Shown piece by piece: positions 22,658 through 30,859 of a stretch of 64,000 nucleotides of DNA (position 1 is the first letter of the stretch; each line of letters starts with the position of its first letter). The DNA lies in the NCBI GenBank assembly GCA_033795365.1, contig JARYGU010000013.1, positions 62,001 to 126,000 of the forward strand, written 5' to 3'. Position numbers and translations under genes: made by a program. Below the pieces are notes generated by a model that worked only from the letters and a program-made list of their open reading frames with translations, did not search any database and was not told the DNA's origin. Source of the stretch: JARYGU01 sp033795365. GTDB taxonomy: Bacteria > Pseudomonadota > Alphaproteobacteria > Rhizobiales > Rhizobiaceae.

Positions 22658-24088
22658 TCAGACCGTCTTTGCCCACTCCCGAATGACCGAAAGGCCCTTC
22701 TTCAGCAGCGCCTTCGCAGCCTCCTCGTTCTCCGCCTCCACGTAGCAGCGCATCTCCGGCGCGTTGCCGGACGGGCGGAAGTGAATGACCCGGCGATCCT
22801 CGAGCGTGACGCGGAGCCCGTCTATGTCGCTCGTTTCGAGCGGCAGCCCGATCGGCGCGAGAAAGGCGGCGAGGGCCTCTGGCCCTGAACGAAGCATCCG
22901 CATCAGCGCCGCGCTCGTATCCGTCGGAAAGTTCTCCAGCCGGTCGCTTGCGGCAACGGGGAGCGAAAACGAACCCGCGACCGCAGACAGGAACTCCCGC
23001 CGCCCCGCGGCAAGCGAGAGCGCCGCAAGAACCGGCAGGAAGCTGTCCCGGGTCGGCAGAGGCGACAGGGTGTAGCCATTGACTTCGAAGGGGCTTGCCG
23101 TCAGCGTGCCGCCATTCGCCTCGAAGCCCATGATGCGCTTTTCCCCTGCCGATAGAGCATCGGCCATGGCGGCGATCACGAAGGGCGAACCGACTTTCGT
23201 GCGAAGGACGCGATAGTCTCCGGCGCCCTCGATACCGGAATTCGACGTGACCGGCGTCGCAACGACTTCGGCCCCGAGAAAGCCGGCGGCGATCAACCCC
23301 AGGAGGTCGCCGCGGAGCGGCTGCCCCTTCTCGTCGGCCAGAAGCGGCCGGTCCCCATCGCCGTCTGCCGAGACGATGGCATCGAGCCCGAATTGCCCGG
23401 CCCATTCCGTAAGCTTTGCGACCGTTTCCCCGGATACGGCCTCCGTGTCGACGGGAATGAACGTGTCGGAGCGACCGAGGGAAACGACATCGGCACCGTA
23501 ATGCGTCAGCACGTCCACGAAGAGGTCGCGCGCGACGGTGCTATGCTGGTAGACGCCGATCTTCATCCCCTTCAGCGCGTACGGCGAAAGCAGGCGTTTG
23601 TTGCGCTCCAGGAAAAGCGCCTCCACTTCCGCGGAGCAATCGGGCGCCGCAGCAGGGGCCGCCGGAACTCTTTCATTCGCATCGCGCATTGCCGCAGCTA
23701 TCGCGCTGATGGCACCCTCGTCGTCCTTTCCGATTTCGCCATCCGGCCTGTAGAACTTTATGCCGTTACGGTCGGCCGGAATATGCGATCCCGTCACCAT
23801 CAGGCAGGCAGCATCGAGCCCCAGACCATAAAGCGCGAGTGCCGGTGTCGGGACGGGGCCGCAATCGCGGGGCTCCAAACCGGCCGCCTTCAGAGCGCCG
23901 ATGGCGAACGCCGCGATACCGGGGCTCGAATCGCGGAAGTCCCGCCCGACCAGAACCGTATCGCCGGGACGGGCCATGCCGGTCGTCAGGAGATGGCGAG
24001 CGAAAGCTGTCGCATAGAGCGCCGTCGGCTCCCCCTCGAGTTCAACGGATAGGCCGCGCAGCCCGCTGGTGCCGAATTTCAGGCTCAT
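22658..24088 (-). CDS. Phosphohexomutase of the phosphomannomutase/phosphoglucomutase family
   Basis: Enzyme of 476 residues that isomerises hexose 6- and 1-phosphates. The four domains are marked by KFGTSGLRG at the N-terminus, the phosphoserine loop MVTGSHIPADRNGIKFY (Ser 101), the metal-binding loop SADGDGDRPLL, the sugar-specificity loop GFEANGGTLT, and the phosphate-binding loop HFRPSGNAPEMRCY. The specificity loop differs from GEMSGH (PMM/PGM) and GEQSGH-type loops (GlmM-like), so substrate choice is not certain. In rhizobia such enzymes feed exopolysaccharide and lipopolysaccharide sugar nucleotides. Monocistronic, upstream of tRNA-Leu on the same strand. Confidence 0.85.
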   Translation of the reverse strand: MSLKFGTSGLRGLSVELEGEPTALYATAFARHLLTTGMARPGDTVLVGRDFRDSSPGIAAFAIGALKAAGLEPRDCGPVPTPALALYGLGLDAACLMVTGSHIPADRNGIKFYRPDGEIGKDDEGAISAIAAAMRDANERVPAAPAAAPDCSAEVEALFLERNKRLLSPYALKGMKIGVYQHSTVARDLFVDVLTHYGADVVSLGRSDTFIPVDTEAVSGETVAKLTEWAGQFGLDAIVSADGDGDRPLLADEKGQPLRGDLLGLIAAGFLGAEVVATPVTSNSGIEGAGDYRVLRTKVGSPFVIAAMADALSAGEKRIMGFEANGGTLTASPFEVNGYTLSPLPTRDSFLPVLAALSLAAGRREFLSAVAGSFSLPVAASDRLENFPTDTSAALMRMLRSGPEALAAFLAPIGLPLETSDIDGLRVTLEDRRVIHFRPSGNAPEMRCYVEAENEEAAKALLKKGLSVIREWAKTV

Positions 24089-24298
24089 CGTTTACTCCCA
24101 CATGCTCTTGGCCCCGATGGAGGATCGGGAGCCAGTAGTCCGTTTCATGCACTGCAACCGGCAATCGCGAACACTGCCGGCGCCCCCTGAAGAGATAGGG
24201 CGCTCCAGTCACGAATAAAACAAAAAGAATGAACGTTATATCAAGCAGGGACGGAGATCGGGGGCCCATCCCATCTTGTGGAGCAGAGAGGAGAGACG

Positions 24299-24649
24299 AT
24301 GTCCAGGACTCGGAATTTTGTTTTCAGTTGTGCCATGAGCATTGCATCTGCGATAGCACCCATCAGCGCCAGCCAGGCCATGCCGCTTGCGGCGCCCGCC
24401 GGCAAGATCGAGGCGAAGAGCAATGTCGTTGAGGCGCGGGTCGTCTGCAATGCCTATCGGTGCTGGCGGGAACGCCCCCGCTACCATCGTCCGCGTTATC
24501 ATGCACGCCGCTACTATCGTCCGCGGCCCTATCGCGGCAACGCTCATGTCCGCTGGTGCCTGAACCGGTATCGAACCTATAATCCGGCAACCAATCGGTA
24601 CCATGCGGGCGGAGGCGTGTATCGCGTTTGCTACTCGCCTTACCGCTGA
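24299..24649 (+). CDS. BA14K-family exported protein
   Basis: Small exported basic protein of 116 residues. A signal peptide covers roughly residues 1-28 (SCAMSIASAIAPISASQAM). A middle stretch is rich in R, Y, H and P (RPRYHRPRYHARRYYRPRPY). The C-terminus WCLNRYRTYNPATNRYHAG with a following VCYSPYR is the BA14K lectin-like signature known from the Brucella 14-kDa immunoreactive protein. GAGAGGAGAG ahead of ATG 24299 supports the start. Cell-surface role likely; ligand unknown. Confidence 0.85.
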   Translation: MSRTRNFVFSCAMSIASAIAPISASQAMPLAAPAGKIEAKSNVVEARVVCNAYRCWRERPRYHRPRYHARRYYRPRPYRGNAHVRWCLNRYRTYNPATNRYHAGGGVYRVCYSPYR

Positions 24650-24707
24650 GACGGACACCTCGATTCCCATGAGAAATGGCGGGCCAGGCCCGCCATTTCT
24701 TTTTGCC

Positions 24708-24989
24708 TCAGCTCTTGTCTATATGCCCGAGATCACGCTCCGGCTCGATGATGTCTCGCACACGCTGCTTCAGTTCCTTCGGACCGGGAAAGCCGCCGTC
24801 GCGCTTGCGCTCCCAGATAAGGTCGTCGTTGACGCGGATCTCGAAATTCCCCCCGGTACCGGGGACGAGCGCCACTTCGCCCAGACTGTCGGAAAAGGTG
24901 GAAAGCAGCTCCTGCCCCATCCAAGCCGCACGCAGCAGCCAGTTGCATTGCGTGCAGTAGAGAATGGAAACGCGGGGTTTGTCCGTCAT
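24708..24989 (-). CDS. SelT/SelW/SelH-family (Rdx) thioredoxin-fold protein
   Basis: Cytoplasmic protein of 93 residues. The redox motif C-x-x-C appears in SILYCTQCNWLLRAAW near residue 12; in selenoprotein W homologues the second cysteine position or first is selenocysteine, here both are cysteine. The rest, ELLSTFSDSLGEVALVPGTGGNFEIRV and KRDGGFPGPKELKQRVRDII (in pieces), is the conserved Rdx core. A redox role is inferred from the family. ATG 24989 begins the family homology; the open frame upstream is not needed. Confidence 0.85.
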   Translation of the reverse strand: MTDKPRVSILYCTQCNWLLRAAWMGQELLSTFSDSLGEVALVPGTGGNFEIRVNDDLIWERKRDGGFPGPKELKQRVRDIIEPERDLGHIDKS

Positions 24990-25164
24990 GTGCTCTGTCC
25001 GTGATGAGGCTGCCGGGGCAGCCCGGCAAATTGAAGACCCTATAAACTCCAATGCGTATCACGTGAATGTCAACGGACTTTACCACGATTTATCAACACA
25101 GGTCTTGTCCGGCGAAACCGCCTGAAGAACAAGCATGGAAGCTCCATTTCGAAAGGAACAACGA

Positions 25165-25614
25165 ATGAGCGACGTTACATCCAGCCGCCCGCGCCTCATC
25201 ATTCCGGCGCTCGGCGGCCTCTACAATGCTCTCGGCGAAAGCGCGGAAACGCTGCTGCGTGTTTTGGCGGGCCTGCTTCTCGTCACGCATGGCTACGGCA
25301 AGATCATCAATCCTTTCGGTGCCAGCGGCATGGTCGAAAGCCTGGGCTTCTATCCGGGTGCCTTGTGGTCGCCGCTACTGGCCGCGACCGAATTCTTCGG
25401 TGGCATCCTGATTGCGATCGGGCTTTTCACGAGACCTGCCGCAGTCGCTGCGGCATTCGTCCTGGCGGTCACTGTCTATTTTCATTGGATCGTAAGGAGC
25501 GAAGGTCTCGGCGGCGCCGAGAAATCCATCCTGTGGACGGCAATCATGCTCTTCTTCGCCATACGCGGCGCCAACAGCCAGTCCGTCGACGCGAAACTGG
25601 GCCGTCAATTCTAA
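25165..25614 (+). CDS. DoxX-family membrane protein
   Basis: Inner-membrane protein of 149 residues with four helices: around residues 27-45 (TLLRVLAGLLLVTHGYGKI), 66-86 (LWSPLLAATEFFGGILIAIG), 92-112 and 118-140. The DoxX core pattern L-R-x-x-x-G-x-x-x-x-x-H-G-x-x-K and E-x-x-G-G is complete. Family members have been tied to quinone or thiosulfate oxidation and to oxidative-stress complexes, but most, like this, are uncharacterised. AAAGGAAC precedes the ATG. Convergent with the receiver-like gene. Confidence 0.85.
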   Translation: MSDVTSSRPRLIIPALGGLYNALGESAETLLRVLAGLLLVTHGYGKIINPFGASGMVESLGFYPGALWSPLLAATEFFGGILIAIGLFTRPAAVAAAFVLAVTVYFHWIVRSEGLGGAEKSILWTAIMLFFAIRGANSQSVDAKLGRQF

Positions 25615-25648
25615 AGAAATTCCGGATTCAAAGAAAAACGGAACCGCT

Positions 25649-26041
25649 CTAAGGAGAAGCCTGCCTGGACGGCTCGTCAACGCTGAGCAAGGACCGGATG
25701 GTGCGGACAAGCGCATCGCCATCGTACGGCTTCGTGATCACCGGAATGGTCTCGAAGCCGGCAACACCGTGGCGATACTCTTCCGAAACGGTCGTGAAAA
25801 GCACCGATACGCCGAGATCGGCAAGCCGGCGAGCTCGTAGCAGGACAGCCGAAGGATCGAGCGGCACGTCCAGCAGGCACAGCGTCGCCGTCTTCAGGGC
25901 CTCGTCACTCCATTCGTCCAGCTGCTCCATGCGGACCAGCGAAATCCTGCTTTCAATCGCATTCTTGATGAAAAATTCGGCCTCCAGCGCGATCAGGAAC
26001 TCCCCTTCAACGATGACGATATGGGGAATTATGCTGTTCAT
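25649..26041 (-). CDS. Stand-alone receiver-like protein with altered acidic pocket
   Basis: Protein of 130 residues with a CheY-like fold and no output domain. The phospho-acceptor is probably Asp58 in CLLDVPLD, the switch Thr is in SVLFTTVSEE and Lys104 in PVITKPYDGD. The usual N-terminal DD/ED metal-binding pair is represented by VEGE (Glu12 and Glu14), an unusual spacing, so phosphorylation is plausible but not assured. Such single-domain receivers in alphaproteobacteria often link to HWE/HisKA_2 kinases. It is divergent from the Crp/Fnr regulator gene. Confidence 0.75.
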   Translation of the reverse strand: MNSIIPHIVIVEGEFLIALEAEFFIKNAIESRISLVRMEQLDEWSDEALKTATLCLLDVPLDPSAVLLRARRLADLGVSVLFTTVSEEYRHGVAGFETIPVITKPYDGDALVRTIRSLLSVDEPSRQASP

Positions 26042-26163
26042 GCCGGCTCCTGGGAAATAGCGTAACGGAATGGCCTGCAGCGAGTGCCGGCATTTTCAGG
26101 CGGACAGTGGTGTCCGCGCCGCCGCCCGTCATTTAAAAAAGACATAAAAGGCCGTTCTTTCGC

Positions 26164-26188
26164 GGAACTGGATTTATTCGCGTGCGTT
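26164..26188 (+). promoter_or_regulatory. EcfG/RpoE2-type promoter ahead of the Crp/Fnr regulator
   Basis: GGAAC at 26164-26168 and CGTT at 26185-26188 with exactly 16 bases between, a full match to the consensus. Transcription would begin near 26195, downstream of an in-frame ATG at 26192, so the ATG at 26267 is the likely translation start. Confidence 0.75.
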
Positions 26189-26266
26189 GATATGCTCGCT
26201 CAGAGAGGGATCATCAATGACAGAAGCGCGGCTTCGACTTTTCCTGCATATACCGGCGATACGCTG

Positions 26267-27031
26267 ATGGACGCCGAGGTATCCCAAAGCCTCGCCGGGC
26301 GTTGGCGCACGCCGTGTACGCAATGTCCCTTGCGCTCCCTTTCCACCTTTCGTGAGTTTGCACCCCACGAGCTGGATTTCGTCCTTGATTTCAAGAATGG
26401 CGAACTGTCCGTGGAGCGCGGAGCGACCATCCTTGTGGAAGGCACGCACAGCGCGCACATATTCACACTGCTCAGCGGCTGGGGCTTTCGTTACAAGCTT
26501 CTGCCGGACGGGCGCCGCCAGATCATGAATTATCTCATGCCCGGCGACCTTGTCGGACTTCAGGGCGGGCTGATGCATGAGATGGACCATTCCGTCGAGG
26601 CGCTTTCCGGCGTCACGCTTTGCGTTTTCGAGAGAAGGAAACTGGAAAAGCTGTTCGAGCGCCACGCCTCCCTCGCCTATGACCTCACCTGGATCGCCGC
26701 CCATGAGGAACGCATCCTCGATGAAAATCTTCTGAGCATCGGCCGCCGCACGGCCTTGGAGCGCGCCGCCTATCTTCTATCGTTCATCCATCAGCGCGCC
26801 CGGTCCGTCGGCCTCATCGATTCTTCGAGGAGGGTCATTCCGGTAACGCAGCAGCACGTGGCCGATACGCTCGGCCTATCGCTGGTTCATACGAACAAGA
26901 CCCTGAAGAAGCTGGCGGCGCGACAACTCATACGCTGGGTGGAGCGTGGCTGCGAGGTTCTGGAGCCGGACGTGCTGCTGGAGATTTCCGGCTGGGAAGG
27001 GCTGAAGGAGAAGGTCCGGCCCTTTATCTGA
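26267..27031 (+). CDS. Crp/Fnr-family transcriptional regulator
   Basis: Regulator of 254 residues. A C-x-x-C (CTQCPLR, residues 17-20) precedes a cyclic-nucleotide-binding-like beta roll (VERGATILVEGTHSAHIFTLLSGWGFRYKLLPDGRRQIM region, residues 50-130), a dimer helix (LTWIAAHEERILDENLLSIG) and a winged helix with VTQQHVADTLGLSLVHTNKTLKKL. The cysteines are too few and misplaced for a classical FNR 4Fe-4S cluster. Similar proteins are abundant in rhizobia. An EcfG-type promoter ahead of the gene suggests it transmits the general stress response to further genes. The start is set by that promoter; the frame is open further upstream. Confidence 0.8.
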   Translation: MDAEVSQSLAGRWRTPCTQCPLRSLSTFREFAPHELDFVLDFKNGELSVERGATILVEGTHSAHIFTLLSGWGFRYKLLPDGRRQIMNYLMPGDLVGLQGGLMHEMDHSVEALSGVTLCVFERRKLEKLFERHASLAYDLTWIAAHEERILDENLLSIGRRTALERAAYLLSFIHQRARSVGLIDSSRRVIPVTQQHVADTLGLSLVHTNKTLKKLAARQLIRWVERGCEVLEPDVLLEISGWEGLKEKVRPFI

Positions 27032-27043
27032 GCCGCCCGCGCC

Positions 27044-28099
27044 CTACTGCCCGACTTCCCAGTAAAGCGGGTACATCGGATCGAATACGGTCACCGGGCC
27101 GGCGCCGGTCTCTATCTTCGGCGGGAATTTGAGCGGCTGATCCCGCCGCACCAGCGTGATGCGCTCCTCGTTCTCCGGCAGGCCATACCAGGCCGGGCCA
27201 TTGAGCGAGACGAAGGTTTCCAGCCGGTCGAGCGCGCCCTCCTCCTCGAAGACATGCGCCAGGCAGCTCATCGTGTTGATCGAGGTATAGATACCGGCAC
27301 AGCCGCAGGCGCATTCCTTCAGAGGATCGGCATGCGGTGCCGAATCCGTCCCAAGGAAGAAACGCGGGTCGCCCGATGTCGCCGCCGCACGCAGAGCGAG
27401 CCGGTGATGCTCGCGCTTTGCGACCGGCAGGCAGTAATAATGCGGTCGGATGCCGCCGACGAGGATGGCGTTGCGGTTGATGATAAGGTGGTGCGTCGTG
27501 ATCGATCCGGCAAGATTCGCCTTCGATGATCTGATGTAATCTATCCCGTCCTTCGTCGTCACGTGCTCCATCGTGATCTTGAGCTCGGGCAGGCGCTTTC
27601 TCAGCGGATCCAGCACGGTTTCGATGAATACCGCTTCCCGGTCGAAGATATCCACTTCCGGCGTCGTCACCTCGCCATGCACGCAAAGCGGCAGCCCGAC
27701 CCTTGCCATCCGCTCCAGCACCGGCATGGCCTTCTCGATGTCCCTCACGCCGCTGTGCGAATTGGTGGTCGCGCCGGCCGGATAGAGCTTCACGGCAGTG
27801 ATCAGGCCGCTCTTCCCGCCCTCCTCGACATCATCGGGGTCGGTATGCTCGGTCAGATAGAGCGTCATCAGCGGCTGGAACCGGTCACCGGCGGGAAGTG
27901 CGGCCATGATCCGCTCGCGATAGGCCGAAGCGTCCGCGGTGGTCACCACGGGCGGCACCAGATTGGGCATGACGATGGCGCGGGCGAAATGGCGGCTCGT
28001 ATCGCCGATCACGCCCTGCAGCATCTCGCCGTCGCGCAGGTGCAGATGCCAGTCATCCGGACGCCGGATGGTGATTTCGGTGATCGAGGTATCGGTCAT
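27044..28099 (-). CDS. pyrC: Dihydroorotase
   Basis: Zinc amidohydrolase closing the ring of carbamoyl aspartate to dihydroorotate in pyrimidine synthesis. The protein has 351 residues (E. coli PyrC 348). Metal and substrate residues are in DDWHLHLRDG, the carboxylated lysine in AVKLYPAGATTNSHSG, histidines in LCVHGEVT and MEHVTTKDG, and the catalytic aspartate in FFLGTDSAPH. The start ATG 28099 has GGAGAGACG ahead; a longer form from 28120 lacks one. Downstream of the frc locus on the same strand, 80 bp from frcK, and convergent with the Crp/Fnr gene. Cytoplasmic. Confidence 0.93.
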   Translation of the reverse strand: MTDTSITEITIRRPDDWHLHLRDGEMLQGVIGDTSRHFARAIVMPNLVPPVVTTADASAYRERIMAALPAGDRFQPLMTLYLTEHTDPDDVEEGGKSGLITAVKLYPAGATTNSHSGVRDIEKAMPVLERMARVGLPLCVHGEVTTPEVDIFDREAVFIETVLDPLRKRLPELKITMEHVTTKDGIDYIRSSKANLAGSITTHHLIINRNAILVGGIRPHYYCLPVAKREHHRLALRAAATSGDPRFFLGTDSAPHADPLKECACGCAGIYTSINTMSCLAHVFEEEGALDRLETFVSLNGPAWYGLPENEERITLVRRDQPLKFPPKIETGAGPVTVFDPMYPLYWEVGQ

Positions 28100-28178
28100 G
28101 GCTCGTCTCTCCGCTTCCATGCCGGTGCGCTTAGCATTTAGGCATATCGCAAGACAATTCTCTTATACGGCGGCCGCC

Positions 28179-28799
28179 TCAGAATGTTTCAATCCGGATA
28201 TCGGCGGGGCGCGATTTCTCGATGATGCGCCGGCCGTTCGGGAGGTCGTTACCGTAAAGCTTCCACTGGATTGCCGCTTCGTCGAGGCCATAGTGGATCC
28301 AGCGCTGCCTCAATCGCTCCTCCAGCACCTCGTACGGAGGCCCGACGAAGATCGTAAGGTCGAATTTGCCTTCGAGCTTCGCCCATGGCTGTTCGTCGAG
28401 GAGCAGATAATTGCCCTCCACCAGCACGATGTGCGTTTCCGGTCCGACCGGACGAGCCGATGCGATCGCGATTTCGCGGGAGCGGTCGAAGACCGGGACC
28501 AGGACCTCCTCCTCCGCCCTGCGCACGGCCTCGAGGATATCGGCGAAGCCACGCACGTCGAATGTCTCAGGTGCGCCCTTGCGCGGGAGCAGGCCGCGCG
28601 CTTCCAGGATGCCGTTATCCATATGGAAGCCGTCCATCGGCAGGATTTCGGAACTCTCCCCGCGGGCTTTGAGGGCATCGTTCAATGCGTCGGCAAGAGT
28701 GGACTTGCCGGCACCCGGAGGGCCGGCGATCGCGACGAGGCAGCGCCGCATGCCATCGGCCCGACGGACAACGCTTTCGCCGATTTCTTCCAATGTCAT
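28179..28799 (-). CDS. frcK: FrcK, P-loop kinase of the fructose transport locus
   Basis: Protein of 206 residues of the uridine kinase/phosphoribulokinase P-loop family. Walker A GPPGAGKST is at residues 26-34; further family segments are LPMDGFHMDN, RKGAPETFDV, VPVFDRSREIA and HIVLVEGNYLLLDEQPW. It matches FrcK of the S. meliloti frcBCAK locus, reported with the fructose/mannose/ribose transporter; whether it phosphorylates the imported sugar itself is not settled by sequence. Its ATG overlaps the frcA stop by four bases (ATGA), indicating coupled translation. Confidence 0.88.
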   Translation of the reverse strand: MTLEEIGESVVRRADGMRRCLVAIAGPPGAGKSTLADALNDALKARGESSEILPMDGFHMDNGILEARGLLPRKGAPETFDVRGFADILEAVRRAEEEVLVPVFDRSREIAIASARPVGPETHIVLVEGNYLLLDEQPWAKLEGKFDLTIFVGPPYEVLEERLRQRWIHYGLDEAAIQWKLYGNDLPNGRRIIEKSRPADIRIETF

Positions 28800-29578
28800 G
28801 CGGCGAGCACTTCCTTCGGCGCTTCCTTGGCTCCCGTCATGAAGGCGACTGCGTCGGACATCGAATAGTCCTTCGGATTGATGACCGTGAGCCGGCGGCC
28901 GAGACGATGGATATGTATCCGGTCGGCGACCTCGAACACATGCGGCATGTTATGCGAAATCAGAACGATCGGAATTCCCCGCTGCCGCACGTCCAGGATG
29001 AGCTCGAGCACCCGCCGGCTTTCCTTGACGCCGAGGGCGGCCGTCGGCTCGTCGAGAATGATGACCTTGGAACCGAAGGCAGCCGCACGGGCGACGGCAA
29101 CGCCCTGGCGCTGCCCGCCCGAGAGGGTCTCTACCGCCTGGTTGATGTTCTGGATCGTCATAAGGCCGAGTTCGGAGAGCTTGTTGCGCGCGAATTTCTC
29201 CATCGCAGTGCGATCCAGGGCACGGAAGACGCGGCCCATGACGCCGGGCTTGCGCAGCTCCCGCCCGAGGAACATGTTGTCGGCGATCGAGAGCGCCGGC
29301 GAAAGTGCGAGATTCTGGTAGACCGTCTCGATGCCCGCCTTGCGCGCTTCGATCGGCGAGCGGAAGTGAACCGGCTGGCCGTCCAGATGGATTTCACCCT
29401 CGTCCGGCGTGATGGCGCCGGAGATCGCCTTGATCATCGAGGACTTGCCCGCGCCGTTGTCTCCGATGACCGCGAGGATTTCTCCCGGATAGAGATCGAA
29501 ATCGGCTTGATCGAGCGCCGTGACCCGGCCATAGCGCTTGACCAGGCCGCGTGCCGTGAGAATGGGCTCCTTGTTCAT
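28796..29578 (-). CDS. frcA: FrcA, ABC-transporter ATPase for fructose uptake
   Basis: Cytoplasmic ATPase of 260 residues. Walker A is GDNGAGKSS (residues 39-47), the Q loop is in YQNLALSP, the signature LSGGQRQGV at about 152-160, Walker B VIILDEPTAALG and the switch histidine in ISHNMPHVF. Unlike most sugar CUT2 ATPases (RbsA, AraG, about 500 residues with two cassettes) it has one cassette, so it works as a homodimer. ATG 29578 overlaps the frcC TAA by one base; an upstream start eight codons earlier would lie inside frcC. Part of frcBCAK. Confidence 0.93.
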   Translation of the reverse strand: MNKEPILTARGLVKRYGRVTALDQADFDLYPGEILAVIGDNGAGKSSMIKAISGAITPDEGEIHLDGQPVHFRSPIEARKAGIETVYQNLALSPALSIADNMFLGRELRKPGVMGRVFRALDRTAMEKFARNKLSELGLMTIQNINQAVETLSGGQRQGVAVARAAAFGSKVIILDEPTAALGVKESRRVLELILDVRQRGIPIVLISHNMPHVFEVADRIHIHRLGRRLTVINPKDYSMSDAVAFMTGAKEAPKEVLAA

Positions 29579-30660
29579 TAAGCTGCTACCTTTCTGATCC
29601 ATTGGTCAATCGCGACAGCGGCAATGATCAGCAAGCCGATCAGGAGATAGGTCCACTGAGGATCGGTGCCGATGAGCCGTAGCCCGAGCGAGAACACGCC
29701 GACGATAAGCGCGCCGAAAAGCATGCCGAGGATCGATCCGCGACCGCCGAAAAGGGAGATGCCGCCAATCACCACCGCAGTGATCGATTCGATGTTGGCG
29801 AACTGGCCGGCGGTTGGCGAAACCGAGCCGATGCGCCCGATCAGGGCCCAGCCGGCAAGCGCGCAAATAAGGCCGGAAAGCGTGTAGACCGCGATCAGCA
29901 TGCGCTTGACGTTGACGCCGGCGAGCTCGGCGGCATTCGGATCGTCGCCGACGGCATAGACATGCCGGCCCCAGGCGGTCCGGTTGAGCACGTACCACAG
30001 CAGCGCCACCAGAAGCACCATCGTGACGACGCCATAGGTGAAGACGGCTCCGCCGATGCGGAAGTTCTGGCCGAAGAACTGCAGGATGGAGGCGTTTGCC
30101 GAAATATCCTGCGCGCGGATCGTTTCGTTGGCGGAATAAAGAAAGTTCGACGCCAGCACGATCTGCCACATGCCGAGGGTCACGATGAAGGGCGGCAGCT
30201 TCATGCGCGCCACGAGCACGCCGTTGATGAAACCGCAAAGTGCACCCACCGCGAAGCCGCACAGGATGGAAAGCGTCGGCGGCAGGCCGTAGCGGAACGT
30301 GAACTGGCCCATCACCACCGACGAGAGCACCATGATAGCGCCCACCGACAGATCGATGCCTGCGGTCAGGATCACCAGCGTCTGCGCCGCGCCGACGATG
30401 CCGACGATCGCGACCTGCTGCAGGATAAGCGTGAGGGTGAAGGCGGAAAAGAACTTGCCGCCGAGAATGATCCCGAAGACGATCAGCGACAGAACGAGCA
30501 CGATAAGCGGTACCGCAGCCGGGCTCGAATGCAGGAAATGCTGGAATTTCTGGACCAGCGACTTGTCGTGCGTGTCGAAGGATGCGACCTGCGCCGAACT
30601 GTTGGCAAGTCCCCTTTCATATTCATTGTGCGGCTGCGTGGCGGCTTGCGGCTCGCTCAT
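29578..30660 (-). CDS. frcC: FrcC, ABC-transporter permease for fructose uptake
   Basis: Inner-membrane permease of 360 residues of the RbsC/AraH (CUT2) type. A cytoplasmic N-terminal tail of about 48 residues precedes roughly nine to ten helices. The BPD_transp_2 signatures are ILTAGIDLSVGAIMVLSS, the cytoplasmic coupling segment YAVGDDPNAAELAGVNVKR, and SITAVVIGGISLFGGRGSILG. It pairs with FrcB outside and FrcA inside for import of fructose, and by report mannose and ribose. The next gene upstream, frcB, is 199 bp away across a strong hairpin. Confidence 0.93.
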   Translation of the reverse strand: MSEPQAATQPHNEYERGLANSSAQVASFDTHDKSLVQKFQHFLHSSPAAVPLIVLVLSLIVFGIILGGKFFSAFTLTLILQQVAIVGIVGAAQTLVILTAGIDLSVGAIMVLSSVVMGQFTFRYGLPPTLSILCGFAVGALCGFINGVLVARMKLPPFIVTLGMWQIVLASNFLYSANETIRAQDISANASILQFFGQNFRIGGAVFTYGVVTMVLLVALLWYVLNRTAWGRHVYAVGDDPNAAELAGVNVKRMLIAVYTLSGLICALAGWALIGRIGSVSPTAGQFANIESITAVVIGGISLFGGRGSILGMLFGALIVGVFSLGLRLIGTDPQWTYLLIGLLIIAAVAIDQWIRKVAA

Positions 30661-30810
30661 GGCGGTCCTCCCGTCTTGAACCCTTCTCCCAAGGGGTTTC
30701 CGGCCAGATCCGGACGTTCGGACGCGATCGCCCGGAACGTTCGTCAGGCTCCAAGGAGCAGGGCATGTTTTGCGCTCTTTGTCAAAAGCCGTTGTCGATG
30801 CTTACGGAAA

Positions 30811-30828
30811 GGGCGGCCGGGGCCGCCC
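30811..30828 (-). terminator. Intercistronic GC-rich hairpin after frcB
   Basis: GGGCGGCC-GG-GGCCGCCC folds into an 8-bp all-GC stem 31 nt past the frcB stop and is followed on the transcript by TTTCC. It may be a partial terminator or an mRNA stabiliser so that the binding protein is made in excess over the permease, a common arrangement in binding-protein operons. Confidence 0.65.
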
Positions 30829-30859
30829 TCGCCTTATTTCCGAAGCGGCGTGACAGGCT

